Assembly (NCBI GenBank): GCA_022496805.1
Contig: CM040090.1
Location: 7,248,001 to 7,312,000, forward strand
Origin: Pohlia nutans
Lineage: Eukaryota > Streptophyta > Bryopsida > Bryales > Mniaceae
Direction of reading: 5' to 3'
Length of the DNA stretch: 64,000 nucleotides
Below the pieces are notes generated by a model, which did no database searches, was not told the DNA's origin, and saw nothing but the letters and a program-made list of their open reading frames with translations. Shown here piece by piece: positions 12,402 to 23,180 of this stretch; position 1 is the first letter of the stretch, and every line of letters starts with the position of its first letter. Made by a program: the position numbers and the translations under genes.

Positions 12402-12721
12402 GAGATAACCGAAAAGTCAGCTCAAAGAGGAAAGTTTTAGCAAATGCCTCTTGAACTCCTCTTGAACTCATATTGAAATATAAATAGACCGAAAACTAGT
12501 TCAAGGTGAGTTGGGAGACAATCTAAAGCAAGCCACTGTCATTATTCTCCACACTTCGCAATGACTTTCACACCTCTTACCAAAGCTCCAAGCCCATGGC
12601 TCACAAGGGGACAAGTTATGACACGACACTATTCAACCCAAACATAGCTCAAGGGAGCTCAAAAGAGCGCTTGAAAGAAGGTTGAAAAGGCATGTTCCAT
12701 GGCCTTCTTTTCGGTTAACTC
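12402..12721. mobile_element. MITE family H, complete copy
   Basis: 320 bp with ends GAGATAACCGAAAAG and CTTTTCGGTTAACTC, flanked by TA at 12400-12401 and 12722-12723. The right part recurs in reverse complement at 63866-64000. The superfamily is unassigned; the TA flank would fit a Tc1/mariner-type target. Confidence 0.75.
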
Positions 12722-12723
12722 TA

Positions 12724-13835
12724 ATGTTTGACATAAGGAATAATTGTGTATGCTCTGCAAAAAAAATCACTATACAATTTTCCACATTTTTTTTTAATTC
12801 TCAAAACTTTTGGCATTTACTTCTAAAAATATTATTTGCTGACCCTACCACCCATCGCCCACCTACAATAGGGTCCTTCACAATTCAAGGAGAAAGTGCC
12901 ATGTACTCGTTCTTTGAAGATTGAGAATGGGAAGAAAGCACCGTGACACCGACCCCCTAGTATTCAATCAAGAAAGTTTTGTTGCATTCTATTTCTTTAA
13001 TCATTGCAACGAGTAGGGATTCTTTTTTGGTTATTAGCAAAGTGCTAAAGTGGCGACATAAAATAAAATGGAGTAGCCAAATACTTTCGTCTTCATTTAT
13101 ATTTTGGATAAAACTAGTTTTCATCCACATATTTGAATGATTTTCATTAAAAATTGGCAATTTCATCCAATTTATTTCAAAAATTGAAACAACATGACAT
13201 CTTCATCTGTTTTTTCTTCAAATTTTTCCTTAAGGCTTGGGTGTACACAAATTGATATCGGTGGTTTTTGGCATTTAAATTCCAAAAAAATAAAACCACT
13301 AATCGCAGGTGGTTGCTACATAGCATAAGAGAATAGTGCAAGAGAGCAGTAGAGCACCCTGTTTGCAGTTAAAGCTATGGCTCTACGAGGGTAGCTTAAA
13401 TAGGACTGATAGAGACTGCACTGCACTGAACCTGTGCGCAGCAAGGTCGTCTTACCATCCCAATGAAAGCCGCATGTGAGCCCTGGCTTTGCATTATTAT
13501 ACTTAAGATGAACCTGCCTGCCTGCCTGCCATTACCATACCATGATACCACTCAGTCATTGAAGCCATTATCATCTGTCAAGCCTCCCTCCCATAGGACC
13601 CATACAGTGGTACTAACTCACCTGCCCTACATCAGTGAGGCATCCAATGCTTATCAATCTAGATTCCAAACACGATGGAAATTTTTAAAAAAATTGCACA
13701 TGCAAGTTGTAAGTATATGTCTTATGATTAAACACACGTCCCTTAGAGAGATGACACAGAAAGGTTGGCTACTGTGACTTAGTTGTAACTTAGTCTGTAC
13801 TCTACCCTAATTGAACATCATCCAACCCTATTCTA
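12724..13835. other. Gene-free stretch
   Basis: A 104-codon open frame at 13463-13777 shows no recognisable domain or codon pattern, and I do not call it. Nothing else was recognised. Confidence 0.4.
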
Positions 13836-13935
13836 AGGGTTGTTCACACTATGGTCGAAGGTCCACAGTCCATCGAATTCCACCAAAGAAAACTGGAAGT
13901 TGGCCTCTTGAGCTTCACACTAGAAGCCACTGTCT
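13836..13935. mobile_element. Fragment of PIF-like family J
   Basis: TTCACACTATGGTCGAAGGT, then CCACCAAAGAAAACTGG and GCTTCACACTAGAAGCC, match the left half of the complete J copies at 15448 and 18705. The right end is missing. Confidence 0.6.
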
Positions 13936-14105
13936 AAAAATCATCTCAGATCCTAGGTTGTAAATTCTACCAAAGAAGGGGAATCTACAGAAAAGTTGAA
14001 GAAGAAAACAGACGTGTCCAGAAAACACAACCAGCTGCGTCGTTGTCGTGGCCTTTGCCAAAAACAATGTTGCCCTTAACACCGTATTCATTAAATTGGG
14101 AGTTT

Positions 14106-14200
14106 CCATTAAATTGGGAGTCAAATTGATCTACATCACATGATCATTTCACTATCAGATCTACAACATGCATACATCAATTTGACTCCCAATTCAATGA
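14106..14200. repeat. Inverted repeat, about 25-bp arms
   Basis: TTAAATTGGGAGTCAAATTG at 14109-14128 is the imperfect reverse complement of CAATTTGACTCCCAATTCAA around 14177-14197, with one mismatch. The left arm is partly duplicated at 14089-14104. This could be a small fold-back element. Confidence 0.7.
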
Positions 14201-14232
14201 ATATGGAGTTGCCTTGCTTTGACCCCTCAATA

Positions 14233-14352
14233 CACTAGTAGAAAAGGTGGCGCTCCCCAGGGAGATACCCAGGCAAGTAGTGCCCAATTCCACGCATGCA
14301 TAGTGATTTTGCGTGGGCATCTCCCTGGGAAGCCCCACCTTTTCTACTAGTG
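14233..14352. mobile_element. CACTA-type fold-back MITE, 120 bp
   Basis: The ends CACTAGTAGAAAAGGTGG and CCACCTTTTCTACTAGTG are perfect inverted repeats, and pairing continues with few mismatches towards the middle. A 3-bp duplication ATA lies at 14230-14232 and 14353-14355. CACTA termini with a 3-bp duplication define the CACTA (En/Spm) type. The whole unit could fold into one long hairpin. Confidence 0.9.
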
Positions 14353-14987
14353 ATACCATTGCGTTGGGCCTTTAATTTCAGTGTTGGCCCTTCAAACCCA
14401 ATCGTAAGCCCTCCACCAACCCGTTGCGGTGGAGGTGCTCTAAGACTTTGGACTCTCGACATGAATTACGGTTTGGACTGCAACGGCTTCTTGCCATAGT
14501 GAGAACCAACCCTAATAACTTATGATACAGTCATTCCATCGTTGGATCCCCAATTTCCAATGCCCTGTAGGCCTGTACTTGCTGGCATTGAATGTTGGGC
14601 TGGTGCTGCCCTGACTGCCTCAGTCCTGTAGTCTTGTAAGCAAACTAGGGTACAGTGAGGTCTAGGTCTAAGTTACAAAGTTACTGTCAGGAAACCATAA
14701 ACTTAGCCAGGAGTTTCTCTGGTCATGGTTAGCTTTGCACCCCACTCTAAATTCCCTCCCCTCTTGACGTTAATGCAAGCATTATTTACCCATGGGTCCT
14801 ATTTTCTACAATATCCATTTTGGGTACCCTAGGGTTTTTTTTTAACATTTTTTTTTGCAAAATTGGGACCTATGTTCTTATGCTGATCTTGGAATTTTAA
14901 ATCCTTGGAAGAGGGTTTTATTTTATTTTAAAAAAGGTAAGCCCAACATGCACAAAATAGGTGGCAGGTTTTTTCCACTTGCATTAA

Positions 14988-15428
14988 GGTGGTTACCCCG
15001 GCAAGAAGAAATAGATTTCAACACAAGCTGAAACATAATAGGTAGAGTTGTTTCTGTTTAACCCTTAAAGGATTGATGGGGATAGTAGATACGTCGGCGT
15101 ATATTTGACATTTGCTGTAAATAGAAATTTTCAAATTGAGATCCCAATTGCTCATTAACATCATGTCGACGTGAATTTTAACTTCACTTTTGATCTTAAA
15201 TTTATAGGAGGTGTGAAACTATGCCAAATACAATGGAATATTGGTGTATAATATTGGTAAGAAAGGGCTCTCTGGACCTTTAAGGGATAAAGAAGATTTG
15301 TATTGTACAGACTAAAGATGCTTAAATCAACAACAACGAATCCATAACCAACATCATTGCAACATTAATTGTGGAAAATGCCCCTAGCTGTTGGTTTAAG
15401 GCGCCAGTTGGTAATAGGGTAACCACCC
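14988..15428. mobile_element. GGTGGTTACCC-ended element nested in K copy 2
   Basis: 441 bp, ends GGTGGTTACCC and GGGTAACCACCC, with TAA at 14985-14987 and 15429-15431. Joining the flanks gives the GCATTAACGTC string of uninterrupted K ends, so TAA is the duplicated target. This fits the PIF/Harbinger type. Confidence 0.8.
15062..15286. mobile_element. TTAA-type MITE nested two levels deep
   Basis: 225 bp, ends CCCTTAAAGG and CCTTTAAGGG. TTAA precedes it (15058-15061) and ATAA (mutated TTAA) follows. It lies inside the GGTGGTTACCC element, which itself lies inside family K copy 2. Confidence 0.65.
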
Positions 15429-15447
15429 TAACGTCGAGGGGGATTTA

Positions 15448-15776
15448 GGGCCGCTTCACACTATGGCTGAAGGTCGAGAGGCCGTCGATTTCCACCAATC
15501 AAATTGCAAGAAACCATGGTTTCGGCCTCTCGACTCTTCACACTAGAGGCCAACGTCCAAAGGCCGTGGACCTCCAAAATGCTTACATGGCAATACTTTT
15601 TGACCAAGGTGACAGCCTCTCGAAAAGAAGTTTGGAAACCCAAACCATAGTCGAGAGGCCATCGATTTCTTTTCATAAAAATGAAAACTATATTTTATTG
15701 ACTATTTTCAGTAGATTTCTTTGGACTCTCAATCCCACGGCCTCTCGCCTGGGACGGCCATAGTGTGAAGCGGCCT
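15448..15776. mobile_element. PIF/Harbinger-like MITE, family J copy 1
   Basis: 329 bp, ends GGGCCGCTTCACACTATGGC and GCCATAGTGTGAAGCGGCCT, flanked by TTA at 15445-15447 and 15777-15779. It interrupts the right terminal repeat of K copy 2 at the CTCTAAA motif (other strand). TWA duplications with GGGCC-type ends are typical of PIF/Harbinger. Confidence 0.87.
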
Positions 15777-16113
15777 TTAGAGTCGAGGAGCTTTGCATTA
15801 CTCCAATCTGGCAGATGATTTCTTGTTAGTACCCAGAGTCCCAGACGATCATCATTTGCTTCAAGTCCTCACAGCAGCTATTGTAGAGACCTAAAAATCC
15901 CATTGATTTAGTCGCCCCCACACTTACAGTGGTTAGCAAAAGTGTTTGGACAGTAATGACAATCTCAGTTTAGTAGTAACACTTGTCAAGTTTGGTAGAT
16001 AGGTGCTGATTTTTTCAGCTAATTATAACTAAAGAGCCATTTGTAAACTAGAAAGAGTACCATCATTGACATTGAGCCACTTGCAAGGGCAGCAGTTCAT
16101 GATGTGTCAATCA

Positions 16114-17406
16114 TGGGTGTCCAATTCATTATGCACACAAGTTGTACATCTACAAAATCTTGAGAATGAACATGTATTTATGGAGACCTCTTGCATTTCA
16201 TGATTCATTGTGATTGAGTAAGATTGCTCTTGATTAGCTATGGCTCCTAGAAGGTCTCTTGCTGAACGTGAGTTAGTTCTTCAGATGCATGAGAGAGGGA
16301 ATTCGTACTCTGAAATTTCAGCGGTTTTAGGCATCTCTCGAAGCACTTGCCATGCTATTGTGCGGAGGTTTACAATGAGAGGTCATTTGAGAGATGCTCC
16401 TTCACAAGGAAGACTTCAAATTCTTGATGAACGTGGTGATCGTGAGGTTGTAAGGTTGTTGAATGCACCATCTAATGGTACAGCTGCAGCAGTGGGTAGA
16501 GAAATGCGATCTCAAGGATTGGATTTGAGTGATGATATAGTTAGAAGATGTCTTCGGAGGCAGGGATTGAGAGCACGAGTGAAAACTAAGAAGCCATTCT
16601 TGTCAAAAAGTACAAAACACGTCGATATGCATGGGCAAAGAAGTGTAGGCATGCAAGTTGGATGGATTGGAGTTATGTGATTTTTTCAGATGAGTCAAAA
16701 TTCAATTTGTTTGGCTCAGATGGGAGGCAGTATTGTTGGAGGAAGAGAGGAGAGCATCTTTTAGATCAGCATGTGCAACCTACTATCAAATTTGGGGGTG
16801 GAAACATTATGGTTTGGGGATGTATGACTTGGGAGGGAGTTGGCAACCTTCGTCTTATAGAAGGGAACATGGATAAGTTTGTGTATCGGGAAATTTTGGA
16901 GATGGAGCTCATGAATACTATACACATGCATGATTTAGGAGAGGAGAATGTTATTTTTCAGCATGACAACGATCCCAAACATACTTCTAAGTATGTTACA
17001 GATTGGTTGTTAGCACAGGAGTTTCAACTAATTTGGCATCCGGCTCAATCTCCTGACTTGAATCCTATAGAACACCTTTGGAATGAAGTAGATCGTCGTA
17101 TGAGAATGTCGGAGAAGAAACCCACTAACAAGAAGGATTTGTGGGAGAAATTGCAAGAAATTTGGTATAGCATTGAGATTGAAACCGTGAGGAAATTGAT
17201 CATGTCTATGCCTGAGAGAGCTGCAGATGTTTATCAAGCAAAAGGTGGCTATACACAATGGTAGTCATTATGATTGTACATTCAAGTTTTTAGGTAGTCA
17301 TCATGATTCTACGTTCAAGTTTTTAGCTTGATTTTGTAGCTCATGGCTTTGTTTCCCATGTAAATAGATAACCACTTCACTTTTTGCATAAAGAATTGGA
17401 CACCCA
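16114..17406 (+). mobile_element. Tc1-type DNA transposon with inactivated transposase
   Basis: Inverted 22-bp repeats with one mismatch lie at 16114-16135 (TGGGTGTCCAATTCATTATG...) and 17385-17406, bracketing a transposase gene. The element would be about 1.29 kb, normal for Tc1/mariner. Both sides are flanked by CA rather than the expected TA, so the exact ends or the duplication may be eroded. A Tc1-like terminus, CAGTGGTTAGCAAAAGTGTT at 15927, lies outside these repeats and has no visible partner. Confidence 0.75.
16240..17264 (+). pseudogene. Tc1-like DD34E transposase, one frameshift
   Basis: Cut-and-paste transposase of the IS630-Tc1-mariner superfamily. The first part (16240-about 16605) has an N-terminal helix-turn-helix (residues 1-60: MAPRRSLAERELVLQMHERG onward, with YSEISAVLGISRSTCHAIVRRF). 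The second (from about 16602, in another frame, to TAG at 17264) has the catalytic triad: D in FSDESKFNLFG, D in FQHDNDPKHTS, E in SPDLNPIEHLW. By count, 34 residues separate the second and third catalytic residues, the DD34E signature of Tc1. The frame is lost near an A5 run at 16605-16609, consistent with loss of one base; no other stop interrupts it. No introns. Typical plant mariner-like transposases are DD39D, so this one is unusual. Confidence 0.88.
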
Positions 17407-17823
17407 CATCATGTGTTTTATTTTTGATTGATTTCTTGATTGACATTTTTGATTATGAATGTTATGTTACATGTTTGTTGTAACTATGTGATTGTATGTT
17501 TAAATTTTTACAACTTGAATGTGAGTTATGTAGGAAAACTAGCTCATATTGGAAGTGGAAGCGTCCTGTCCGAACACTTCTGCTGACCACTGTAAATGGG
17601 GGGTTGCAATGTCCTAGTAATCATATGTACTCACCTTCACATTTTCCCATTGTTTCTACCATGACCAAATCACCCACTGTACTAGCAAGTAGCCGTGCCA
17701 CTTTTGGTATGCATGTGAAGCCCTCCTATGTTGAATCAATTTTGATGGAATCATTATGCTCTATAATGTCACCAGGGAAAGTGGTGGTCTTTGGACACCA
17801 AGGAATAATCATGTCAAAAGCAT
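17407..17823. other. Gene-free stretch
   Basis: A 129-codon open frame at 17496-17885 runs into the hairpin at 17824-17903 and has no recognisable domain; I treat it as chance. Confidence 0.4.
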
Positions 17824-17903
17824 GGTGCCAAAGTTTGCTATTTACTGGCTATCACTATTTTGGTGTTCATAGTGATAGCCAGTAAATAGCAACCTTCGGC
17901 ACC
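17824..17903. repeat. Long hairpin, 34-bp arms
   Basis: The left arm 17824-17857 (ending CTGGCTATCACTA) and right arm 17870-17903 (starting TAGTGATAGCCAG) are reverse complements with few mismatches, around a 12-base loop. A TAGTG end at 17935-17939 may mark a decayed CACTA-type element. Confidence 0.82.
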
Positions 17904-18035
17904 ATTCTTTAGTGCCTAAAACCATTTTGTCTATTAGTGTATGGATTATAAGGTAGTAGTAAAACTCTCACTAACATGAATGCTTTAGAAGATTGAAAGA
18001 AGAAGTGTTGGGATTAAATGTTCCCAAAAGAAATA

Positions 18036-18420
18036 CTTCCTTCATCTCGCAAAAGACTTTGTTTTCATTAAAATCCATGGATTGAGCGTTGTTTTCACTT
18101 AAAATCACGAATTAAGCTTAATCCCATGATTACATAGGGAGTATGTTGACTGTGATGCAAATCCACGGATTAAATGAATACAAAGGGAATATTTTGAATG
18201 CCAAAAAGTGTATACATGACCAAAATCCATGACAATATTCCATCATCAATATGATCAAAATTTATGGATTAAAGTGCCAGATTGTCTACAATGCCTTAGA
18301 GCAATTGTTAAGCGCACACAAAGCTTAATTCCCGACCGTGAATGAGTACAACTGAAAATCATGAGTTTCTTTTGAGACAAAATTAAGTCGATATCGTAGT
18401 CTTTTGTGGGACGGAGGGAG
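18036..18420. mobile_element. Stowaway-like MITE
   Basis: 385 bp, ends CTTCCTTCATCTCGCAAAAG and TTTTGTGGGACGGAGGGAG, flanked by TA at 18034-18035 and 18421-18422. The CTCCCTCCGTCCC-type terminus and TA duplication are the Stowaway pattern (mariner-related). Confidence 0.75.
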
Positions 18421-18692
18421 TAAGATGCAATTTACAGTATATGTGATGGACAAGATAATGTGCAATTTTTACATGGAGCATTCATTTGTTGTGTTGTACT
18501 TGGTGGAGCTATATTGAATTAGTTATGAACTAGTGGACAGACAGAATATAGGCCTATGTACTACTGGATTTCTACCCTCTTGTCCATGTAATGTACTGTA
18601 CTATACAGTTAAATAGTGTCACTAGAATGGTTACAAGTGTACAGCTACCTGATCATAATTCAGTGCAAGCCATGCAGAAGACAAACATTCAC

Positions 18693-19339
18693 CTCCGACT
18701 CTAAGGGCCGCTTCACACTATGGCTGAAGGTCGAGAGGCTGTCGATTTCTACCAATCAAATTGCAAGAAATCATGGATTCAGCCTCTCGACCCTTCACAC
18801 TAAACCGAAGTCCAACGGCCGTCGCTCTTCAAAATGCCTACGTGGGAGTACTTTTTGACCAAGGCGATGGACTCTCGAAGGAAGTTTGGGTCGGACGGGA
18901 ATGGAACCCCAAACTATGGTCGAGAGGCCGTCGATTTCTTTTTATAAAAAATGAAAAGTATATTTTATTGCCTATTTTCAATAAATTTCTTTGGACTCTC
19001 AACAAAGTTTTGACTCTCAATCTCACCGCCTCTCAACTTGAATGGTCATAGTGTGAAGCGGCCCTAAAACCCCCCTTGACGTTAATTCAAGAGGACAAAA
19101 CCTGCCCCTTATTTTGTGCATGTTGTGACCCACCTTAAAAAAACAACCCCTCTTCCAAGGGTTTTAAATTCCTGAGAGGTTGCTTGTGGACTAATTTGGG
19201 GTTGTGTTCCCCAATTTTACAAATGAAATTACCAAACAAGAATCCTAGGGTGCACAAAATGAAAACTTCAGAAAATGGGGCCCATGGGTGAATACCGGTA
19301 TTGCTTGCATTTACGTCAAAGGGGATTTAGTAGTCGGGG
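18693..19339. mobile_element. MULE-like element, family K copy 3, interrupted by J
   Basis: Ends CTCCGACTCTAA and GATTTAGTAGTCGGGG, with a perfect 9-bp duplication AACATTCAC at 18684-18692 and 19340-19348. Its left terminal repeat is split by J copy 2. The rest matches copies 1 and 2 in reverse orientation (CAAGAGGACAAAACCTG, CCCATGGG). It is internally deleted: without J it is only about 287 bp. Confidence 0.85.
18705..19064. mobile_element. PIF/Harbinger-like MITE, family J copy 2
   Basis: 360 bp, ends GGGCCGCTTCACACTATGGC and GTCATAGTGTGAAGCGGCCC, flanked by TAA at 18702-18704 and 19065-19067. It sits in the left terminal repeat of K copy 3 at CTCTAA. Confidence 0.88.
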
Positions 19340-19707
19340 AACATTCACGAACTGGCAGGACTCTGGCTGGACTTCATGTGCAGAGTGCAATGCATCTGAA
19401 TTCTTATTATTCAACAGCAAAATTTTCATTAATTGAACAATCTTACAGCATCTGCATTGGGACCCTCAAGAACGATGTGAACTAAATATGCCTTTCCTTC
19501 AAACTGCTCGCAAAACCTCAAGAGCGGTGTTTGCGACCTTCATTTATTCAATGGGGTTTCATCCTCTTGTTTCAAATATTGAAATAAAATCAAAATAAAA
19601 TCAAAAAATTAAAAACAATAATAATAAATTCAAGGGCAAGCTTTGACTTCAAGCGAACCCTACATCTTTTTTCTATTTCACTTGAAAGTATCGTATTCGT
19701 GCTTAGT

Positions 19708-20020
19708 ACATCTCCACTAGCACTTTGGATACCGCTTTGGCTATGGAAAAATGGATGAGATTGGATTGGTGAGCAATTTCTTTGGCATGTGACTCTCGAT
19801 AATCCTCTAAAAACTAGGGCTCTAAAAATTACTCTTGTTAGTGTATTTTCTCTTCTTAACTGCACATTGTAATTGCACAATCCATGCGTGGTGACTTGTG
19901 AATGACTCACTTACTATTTTCAAGGGTCTAATTGTGTGATGTTGGTGGGGGAACTACATAGTGAGGTTTGACTTTTTGAATGACCTTCAAAGTGCAATCC
20001 AAAATGCTAGTGGAGATGCT
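19708..20020. mobile_element. MITE with CATCTCCACTAGC ends
   Basis: CATCTCCACTAGCACTTTGG at the left is the near-perfect reverse complement of CCAAAATGCTAGTGGAGATG at the right (19998-20020), 23-bp inverted repeats. The duplication is unclear. AGAGCATCTCC-type ends also appear at 36970 and 38088. Confidence 0.65.
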
Positions 20021-20090
20021 CTTACGAGCTACCGTGAAGAACTGTGTACCCAATTATTGTTGTTATACTGCCAAATTGAAAATCCCCTCA

Positions 20091-20135
20091 ATACCCCTAT
20101 TTAGTGTACAACCTTTCTACACTAAATAAGGGTAT
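20091..20135. repeat. Short inverted repeat, 18-bp arms
   Basis: ATACCCCTATTTAGTGTA and TACACTAAATAAGGGTAT pair with one mismatch around a 9-base loop. Confidence 0.75.
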
Positions 20136-21847
20136 AAAAGGAACAAAAAATTAAACTATACATTGTCTTTTAGTTCCTTTGGGCTGATTTTGTATCTCTA
20201 CATTGCATAGTGCACACATGTCATGTCAATACACAGAGTATTAGTGCACTCGGGGAGTGCATTCTACATTATGTTTTGGGAATCACGTGCGTTCATGACC
20301 CCTTCTAAAAAACCCCTTGTATACGAGAGGTTATATGTCTAAATACCTTTGTATACAGATTTATTTTGTTTCAAATATATGTTTAGTGTATGTATACGTG
20401 AATATTCTCAATTCTAAATGTGTTTATTGTATGTATACGTAATACGACAGTGTTCAAATTAATACCCCTTCTGTGCACTCACGTATACTCGTACATGTTT
20501 AGTTCAGTGCACCCCCCGAGTTAGTGCATGTCCTTAATTGCACAGTGCATACATGTCCCGATGAATTCTTCTTTTGTTTTGATAAATATTAATTTAGTGT
20601 ATAATGTCGATAAATTAGTATCGGTCCCTTTAACTACTAAAGGACCAAGAAGCCCAAATTAGGTCTCGTGCTCTTTTTATTTATTTATTTATAGTTTTGA
20701 GTAAGTCCTATGTGGACTTCCTTTTGTTCAAATCTATATATTGCTTGACCAACACACGCGATGTTCTTCACTTATTCCAATGATATGAAAACTAGTCCTA
20801 TATGACTTATATTGTTCATAACTAGTGGGACCCGTGTCGTTGAGCACATCGAGCTTGGGTTGTTTCCTCGACGGATTCCAGCGCGGAACGGTTGAGTGAG
20901 ACAAACCGAGCTATATTGTATAATAGATAGTAGGACCCGTGCCGTTGAGCACATTGACGTTAATTTAATGTTAAGAACTTTTATGGACTTCAAATATGTT
21001 GATTCAAGAAATAAATCAAATATGTTGATTCAAGAAATAAATAATATATATGAATACTATTTATTTAAAAAATTAAAATATACATCGAAGGCCTCAAACA
21101 TTTCCTAGGGAACATTGCCTCTATTTTATTCATTTATCTTCTTCTTTTTTAATCTTCAAAGCGAGCTTCAAAGACAAAGGACAAAATTAATTAAAGTGCA
21201 AGGAAGAAAAAACAATCAGCTAGGGTCCCAAATGAGGGTTGGTAGACAAGTGAGAGTGGGAGCAAGCTTCCATCTAGCTATTTATTTATCTTTTGTACAA
21301 TTCACCTTAGGATTCTATTTTTTGATCATCATGTTGTCAAATAGGCATATAATGAATTCTTCCATCATGCGCATGTTGAAGTTTTTCAGTCTCTACTTTT
21401 CGTCTATGAAATGAGTTTTGTGAATAGATGTGATACATAGAATACATATTTTTAATTAGAAAGGGAGGAAACAAAGTTGTTGATAGTCTAGGGCCTCCAC
21501 ATATGTTTAATCTCTAAGGGACCAAAAAATCCAAATATTCAAATTCAAATATTAAATTCAGATATTTTGTAGTAGTTTTGAGTAGATCGTTTGTAGTCTT
21601 CTTTTTGTTTTTTTTCGGTTATTTTCTTACCAATTTATGCAATGTTTTTCATTGATTCTAATGATATAAAATTTGATCCAATTTGTACTATATTAATTTA
21701 CAATATGATCAATTCAAGTCATCATTTTAAAACCATATAAAATGATTTCAACTAACTTCAAAGTCACTCAACTATTATGCAACTAATTTCAGAATACCTC
21801 AAATATCATTCACTAATTATTTCAAACTCACTTCTTTCAATCCTCAC

Positions 21848-22466
21848 TAACCTTTTGAAAGTAAAACTCTAAAAGAAATCGTTGTCTTGCTCCAAACAAA
21901 CTCCAATCCAAACCGTAATCCTCAAGTCGATCTACGCAGATCCCCTAAAACGCCGAGGTTACTCAAAAAACGCCCAATATGGCAATCTGCATCACTGAAA
22001 TTTCCAAACAATGGCTTTTATATTGTTTTTTTGATTGCTATACATCATTTTAAAGGTCTTGATCTATATTGAACGATCAATTGCGTCGATTGTATTAAAC
22101 TACCATGGAACTAAGTCATGCAACATACTATCATTCAACTAATTTCAAAGTCACTCACTTTGACTACACTAAATAGGTAGATTAGTGTTAGATAATTATA
22201 AGATTTGAAAATATTATAGATTTTTACTCTCGACAAAAAAATTTACCAAAGACATTGATTCCAATACTATTGAAAGATCCCCATCTTGACCAATATAGAG
22301 GGTAAAAAAATTGGTCAACAGTAAAAACTTACAACGTGTTTATGTAAATTAGTGTATCTAACACTAATCTACCTATTTAATGTAACCTTTTGAAAGTAAA
22401 ACCCTAAAACCGAGATATATCGTCTTGCTCCAAACAAACTCCATTCCAAAACCGTAATCTTCAAGT
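21848..22466. repeat. Direct repeat of about 85 bp flanking a small element
   Basis: The segment at 21848-21930 (ACCTTTTGAAAGTAAAACTC...GTCTTGCTCCAAACAAACTC) recurs at 22383-22466, with the inverted-repeat element at 22165-22384 just before the second copy. Confidence 0.75.
22165..22384. mobile_element. MITE with 30-bp inverted repeats
   Basis: 220 bp. The left TACACTAAATAGGTAGATTA and the right TAATCTACCTATTTAATGTA are parts of 30-bp terminal inverted repeats with one mismatch. If TA is the duplicated target, it is contained in these ends. Confidence 0.8.
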
Positions 22467-22799
22467 CAATCTGCACACATACTTCACAACGCCAACCAGT
22501 TTTAATCAAAACAAAATGCAAGGTCACTCAAAAAATAACTATATGCATCACTACAAAATCAAGTTGAATGCTAAACCCTAAAACCCTAAATCAAGATTAA
22601 GTTGAAGTCATTTTCACACAAACATATGATTTGCAGCATAAGATCCAATTTTCCTACTATAGAAAATTTAGAGTCTAAGATATGAGATTACATATGAGAT
22701 TGCATTACATTTAATTAGTCTAAATTCCACCTTCTCAATTCCTACACCAGCAATTCTATAAAACAATGAGTAACACAAAGAGTGATCCAAATGCTCAAC

Positions 22800-23180
22800 T
22801 GTTATCCTCAACTGCAACAATTTTCAATTCAGTTTGATCTTTTTTCTTCAACAACAAAGAAACAGATTTAAACTGAGACAAATTGAGCTTTATCTTTTTC
22901 AATAGCAAAGAAACAAACTCAACAATGCAACTTGATCTTTTTTTCCTCAACCTTTTTTCCTCAACAACAAAGAAACAAACTCATCCTCAACAATTCAACT
23001 TGATCTTTTTACTTCAACAGCAAAGAAATCGACTTGGTTTTTTTTCCTCAACAACTTACAAACTTGAATTTTTTTTTTAACTTGATCTTTTTTTTTCAAC
23101 AGCAAACAAACAAACTCATCCTCAACAATTCGACTTAACAACAACAAAGAAACTTTATATTTTTTCCGCAACACTTTGCC
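22800..23180. repeat. Low-complexity A/C-rich imperfect repeats
   Basis: Repeated strings such as CAACAACAAAGAAACAAACT, CTTGATCTTTTT and CTCATCCTCAACAATT recur irregularly; a degenerate minisatellite. The open frames here arise from the repeat. Confidence 0.75.

Larger units (their letters stand above)
14740..15788. mobile_element. MULE-like element, family K copy 2, carrying nested insertions
   Basis: Ends are CCCCACTCTAAATTCC and GATTTAGAGTCGAGG (the latter split by a J insertion). A perfect 9-bp duplication AGCTTTGCA lies at 14731-14739 and 15789-15797. It contains three later insertions: a GGTGGTTACCC element (14988-15428), a TTAA element within that (15062-15286), and a J element (15448-15776) in its right terminal repeat. 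Confidence 0.85.

Noticed and set aside
13463..13777. 104-codon open frame
   Set aside because: No recognisable domain, starts with no supporting context, composition like the surrounding non-coding DNA.
17496..17885. 129-codon open frame
   Set aside because: It begins with a non-ATG codon and runs into a perfect hairpin of a probable transposon; no domain.
22800..23180. CRISPR-like array
   Set aside because: Repeats are irregular and degenerate, with no constant spacer length; the sequence is eukaryotic.
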